DNA of 43,461 bases from the IMG/VR virus record IMGVR_UViG_3300006810_000094, positions 1 through 43,461 of that record; one strand, given 5' to 3'. This document shows, piece by piece, positions 41,656 through 43,461 of this stretch. The notes beneath the pieces were generated by a model. That model was not told where the DNA came from. It did not search any database and worked only from the letters and a program-made list of their open reading frames with translations. This stretch comes from a virus. Position 1 is the stretch's first letter; every line of letters starts with the position of its first letter. The position numbers were made by a program, and so were the translations under genes.

Positions 41656-43461
41656 TAAACACTGCTGACCAAGTCTTCTTGCCAAACCCATGCTCCTGCT
41701 ACTACTTCAAATCTTTTCAATGTTCTTGTTACCGTTAATGTAACATTATCTGTAATATCACCAAAACTAAAATCAGCAACAACAGATTGGTTTTGAACAC
41801 CGGCACTGTCAACAGCAACAAAACTTTTTGACACACCATCTGTTCCATTATATGTGTATGTTCCTGCATAAGATGTGCAATGAACTCGTGCGCTTACTCC
41901 ATTATTTTTTTGTGCTGACGGTGATATATCGTTTAACAAATCTGCTAATTGAGAATTTGTTAAACCAGTTGAATCAACACTTACCGCTACATCAAGTGTT
42001 TTTGATACATCATCTACATACTGTTTATTAGCTACATCATTAGCTGTTGCTGGAGTTGCAACATTTCTAATTTTTGTTGTTCCAATCATGATAATATCGC
42101 CATTGATATTAGCATTTAAATCATTATTAACCGTTAAAGTGTTTCCATTCAAACTTATATCGTCAACATTTAATGCAGTAAGTGTTCCAATACTTGTAAG
42201 TCCGTTAGCTGTTGTTACACTACTATGAAGTTCGTTTATAGTTAGAACATTTGTTCCGTTAATTCTATATCCATACCCATCAGCAACATCAATATTAACA
42301 TTTGATCTCCAAGCATTTGTCGCATTTTTCCAAACCCATTCTTTGTCAATACCGGTTGATTTTAAAACAACACCGCCGTCGTCAACTGTTGCATCATCTC
42401 CTAAACTACTATCTTCAGTTATACCAAGTTCTATTTGTTTATCTTCTACACGTAGTGTTGCTACTTCTAATGCAGTTTGTGTGCCTTCTACAACCATATT
42501 ACCTGTGACTCGTAAATCACCGGTAATATCAAGTGTATAAGAAGGTGTTGCATCAAAAATTCCAACTCTATTATTTGAAGCGTCAATTGTAATTGCATCC
42601 ACTGCTAAACCACTGTTTGTGACTTGAACTTTAATATTTGCATCTTCTCTTAAAGCACCTAATATAATATCTCTATCTGCTGAAGTTGTGTCTGTGCTAA
42701 TACTAAATCTACTTACATCACCTACTAATACACCTCTATCATTGTTTACATGTAAATGTTGGTTTGTAGTTTGATAAGATGCAATTGGTAGAGCAGGCGA
42801 TACTTGTAAAAAACTACTTGGTGCAAAAACGTTACTTCCAGATATTAAATTTTCAGAATTTGTTGCCGTGCCATTCCATTTAAAATTGCTATATGTAGGA
42901 TTTATATTCACGCCTTGTTTAAATATGAATGGAGATGTGAAACCTGTAAGTAATGCTACATTAGAATCAATAGTAGCTGCTGTGAGATCTTCTGCACAAA
43001 CAATAGCCACAGTTTTATTTCCAACACTCCATCTTCCTACAGTTTTTGTAACACCAAAACTATCAATCAAACTAATTGCATCATATTCAGTTTTTGTTTG
43101 GCTTCTTGTGTAACTAGGACCAACTAGATAGTCAGCTGCTCCGTCACTAAAATAAAGTTGCTTATTGACAGCATCAATCCACAAATCACCAGCCACCAAG
43201 GTTGGTTTGATCGCACTGTAAGTTGTTGTATCAGTTCCTCTAAACTGTTCGCCATCCCAAACTTTTAGTCTACCTTCGCTTGTATCATACCATAGCTGTC
43301 CTCTTAATGGATTTGCAGGAGCACTAGTTGCAGCAAAATTTTCAATAATTTTTACGAAATTTTCGTTAAATGCTTCGCCATACCCTGTATAATTTCTTCC
43401 CACAAGGGTCACATCAGTTGATGTAGAATCTATGGCACCATCAATCAAATCTACTAGTAGA
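41655..43461 (-). CDS. Virion fibre/baseplate-type structural protein, N-terminus beyond the window
   Basis: About 600 residues are visible. The frame is open through the right edge, reading LLVDLIDGAIDST, so the TTG at 43448 is internal and the true start lies outside. The first visible module (DVTLVGRNYTGYGEAFNENFV, GQLWYDTSEGRLKVWDG, GDLWIDAVNKQLYF) is paralogous to the N-terminus of the protein at 40124. Further on come beta-rich segments, LDITGDLRVTGNMVVEG (a fibre-like motif) and an ATANDVANKQYVDD segment typical of phage fibre proteins near a trimerising region. It ends in a region unlike the neighbour's C-terminal domain. Confidence 0.82.
   Translation of the reverse strand, partial: LLVDLIDGAIDSTSTDVTLVGRNYTGYGEAFNENFVKIIENFAATSAPANPLRGQLWYDTSEGRLKVWDGEQFRGTDTTTYSAIKPTLVAGDLWIDAVNKQLYFSDGAADYLVGPSYTRSQTKTEYDAISLIDSFGVTKTVGRWSVGNKTVAIVCAEDLTAATIDSNVALLTGFTSPFIFKQGVNINPTYSNFKWNGTATNSENLISGSNVFAPSSFLQVSPALPIASYQTTNQHLHVNNDRGVLVGDVSRFSISTDTTSADRDIILGALREDANIKVQVTNSGLAVDAITIDASNNRVGIFDATPSYTLDITGDLRVTGNMVVEGTQTALEVATLRVEDKQIELGITEDSSLGDDATVDDGGVVLKSTGIDKEWVWKNATNAWRSNVNIDVADGYGYRINGTNVLTINELHSSVTTANGLTSIGTLTALNVDDISLNGNTLTVNNDLNANINGDIIMIGTTKIRNVATPATANDVANKQYVDDVSKTLDVAVSVDSTGLTNSQLADLLNDISPSAQKNNGVSARVHCTSYAGTYTYNGTDGVSKSFVAVDSAGVQNQSVVADFSFGDITDNVTLTVTRTLKRFEVVAGAWVWQEDLVSSV

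Noticed and set aside
1-43461. A classical peptide natural-product (RiPP) cluster
   Set aside because: There are many radical SAM enzymes but no clear precursor peptide, leader-binding domain, protease or exporter; only the 74-aa protein is positionally suggestive.
1-43461. tRNA genes, CRISPR arrays, insertion sequences or attachment sites
   Set aside because: Intergenic gaps are all under about 80 bp and contain promoters or ribosome sites only; no cloverleaf, regular spaced repeats or transposase motifs were seen.

Overview
The window looks like part of a marine T4-like myovirus genome (cyanophage or pelagiphage type). Three things suggest this. It is AT-rich and tightly packed, with almost no intergenic DNA and genes that overlap by 1, 4, 8 or 10-14 nt. 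The right end (38128-43461, minus strand) carries four virion-type proteins of a style I associate with such phages. Several promoters match the T4 late box TATAAATA. I see no tRNA, rRNA, integrase, transposase, CRISPR array or attachment site. The host cannot be named from this sequence.

Layout. The strand alternates in 13 blocks: minus 1-3886 (partial radical SAM, small protein, methyltransferase, 741-aa repeat glycosyltransferase); plus 3960-6484 (tail-fibre-like protein, unknown); minus 6450-7106 (2OG oxygenase-like); plus 7133-12763 (2OG oxygenase-like, PP-loop ATPase, four radical SAM proteins); minus 12717-13763 (radical SAM); plus 13802-15680 (2OG oxygenase, unknown); minus 15628-21537 (sugar epimerase, glycosyltransferase-like, methyltransferase, three radical SAM proteins); plus 21606-22193 (very short DegT aminotransferase); minus 22159-24729 (SGNH, glycosyltransferase-like, SGNH); plus 24749-25750 (amidinotransferase); minus 25730-26506 (SGNH); plus 26560-27912 (glycosyltransferase-like); minus 27846-43461 (an 11-gene operon with five more radical SAM proteins and three glycosyltransferases, then structural genes).

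Fourteen radical SAM enzymes, about eight glycosyltransferase-like or related proteins, two related methyltransferases, three 2OG-oxygenase-like proteins, four SGNH hydrolase-like proteins, an SDR epimerase, a reduced PLP aminotransferase, an amidinotransferase and a PP-loop ATPase sit beside virion genes. The simplest reading, which is inference, is an island that builds or modifies an unusual glycan or other decoration, on the virion or on the host surface.

Regulation. Three near-perfect sigma-70-type promoters and about a dozen T4-late-type boxes can be read. At many strand switches the box ends only 4 or 5 nt before the start codon, which predicts leaderless mRNAs. Facing genes end with 21-67 bp tail-to-tail overlaps and no visible terminators.
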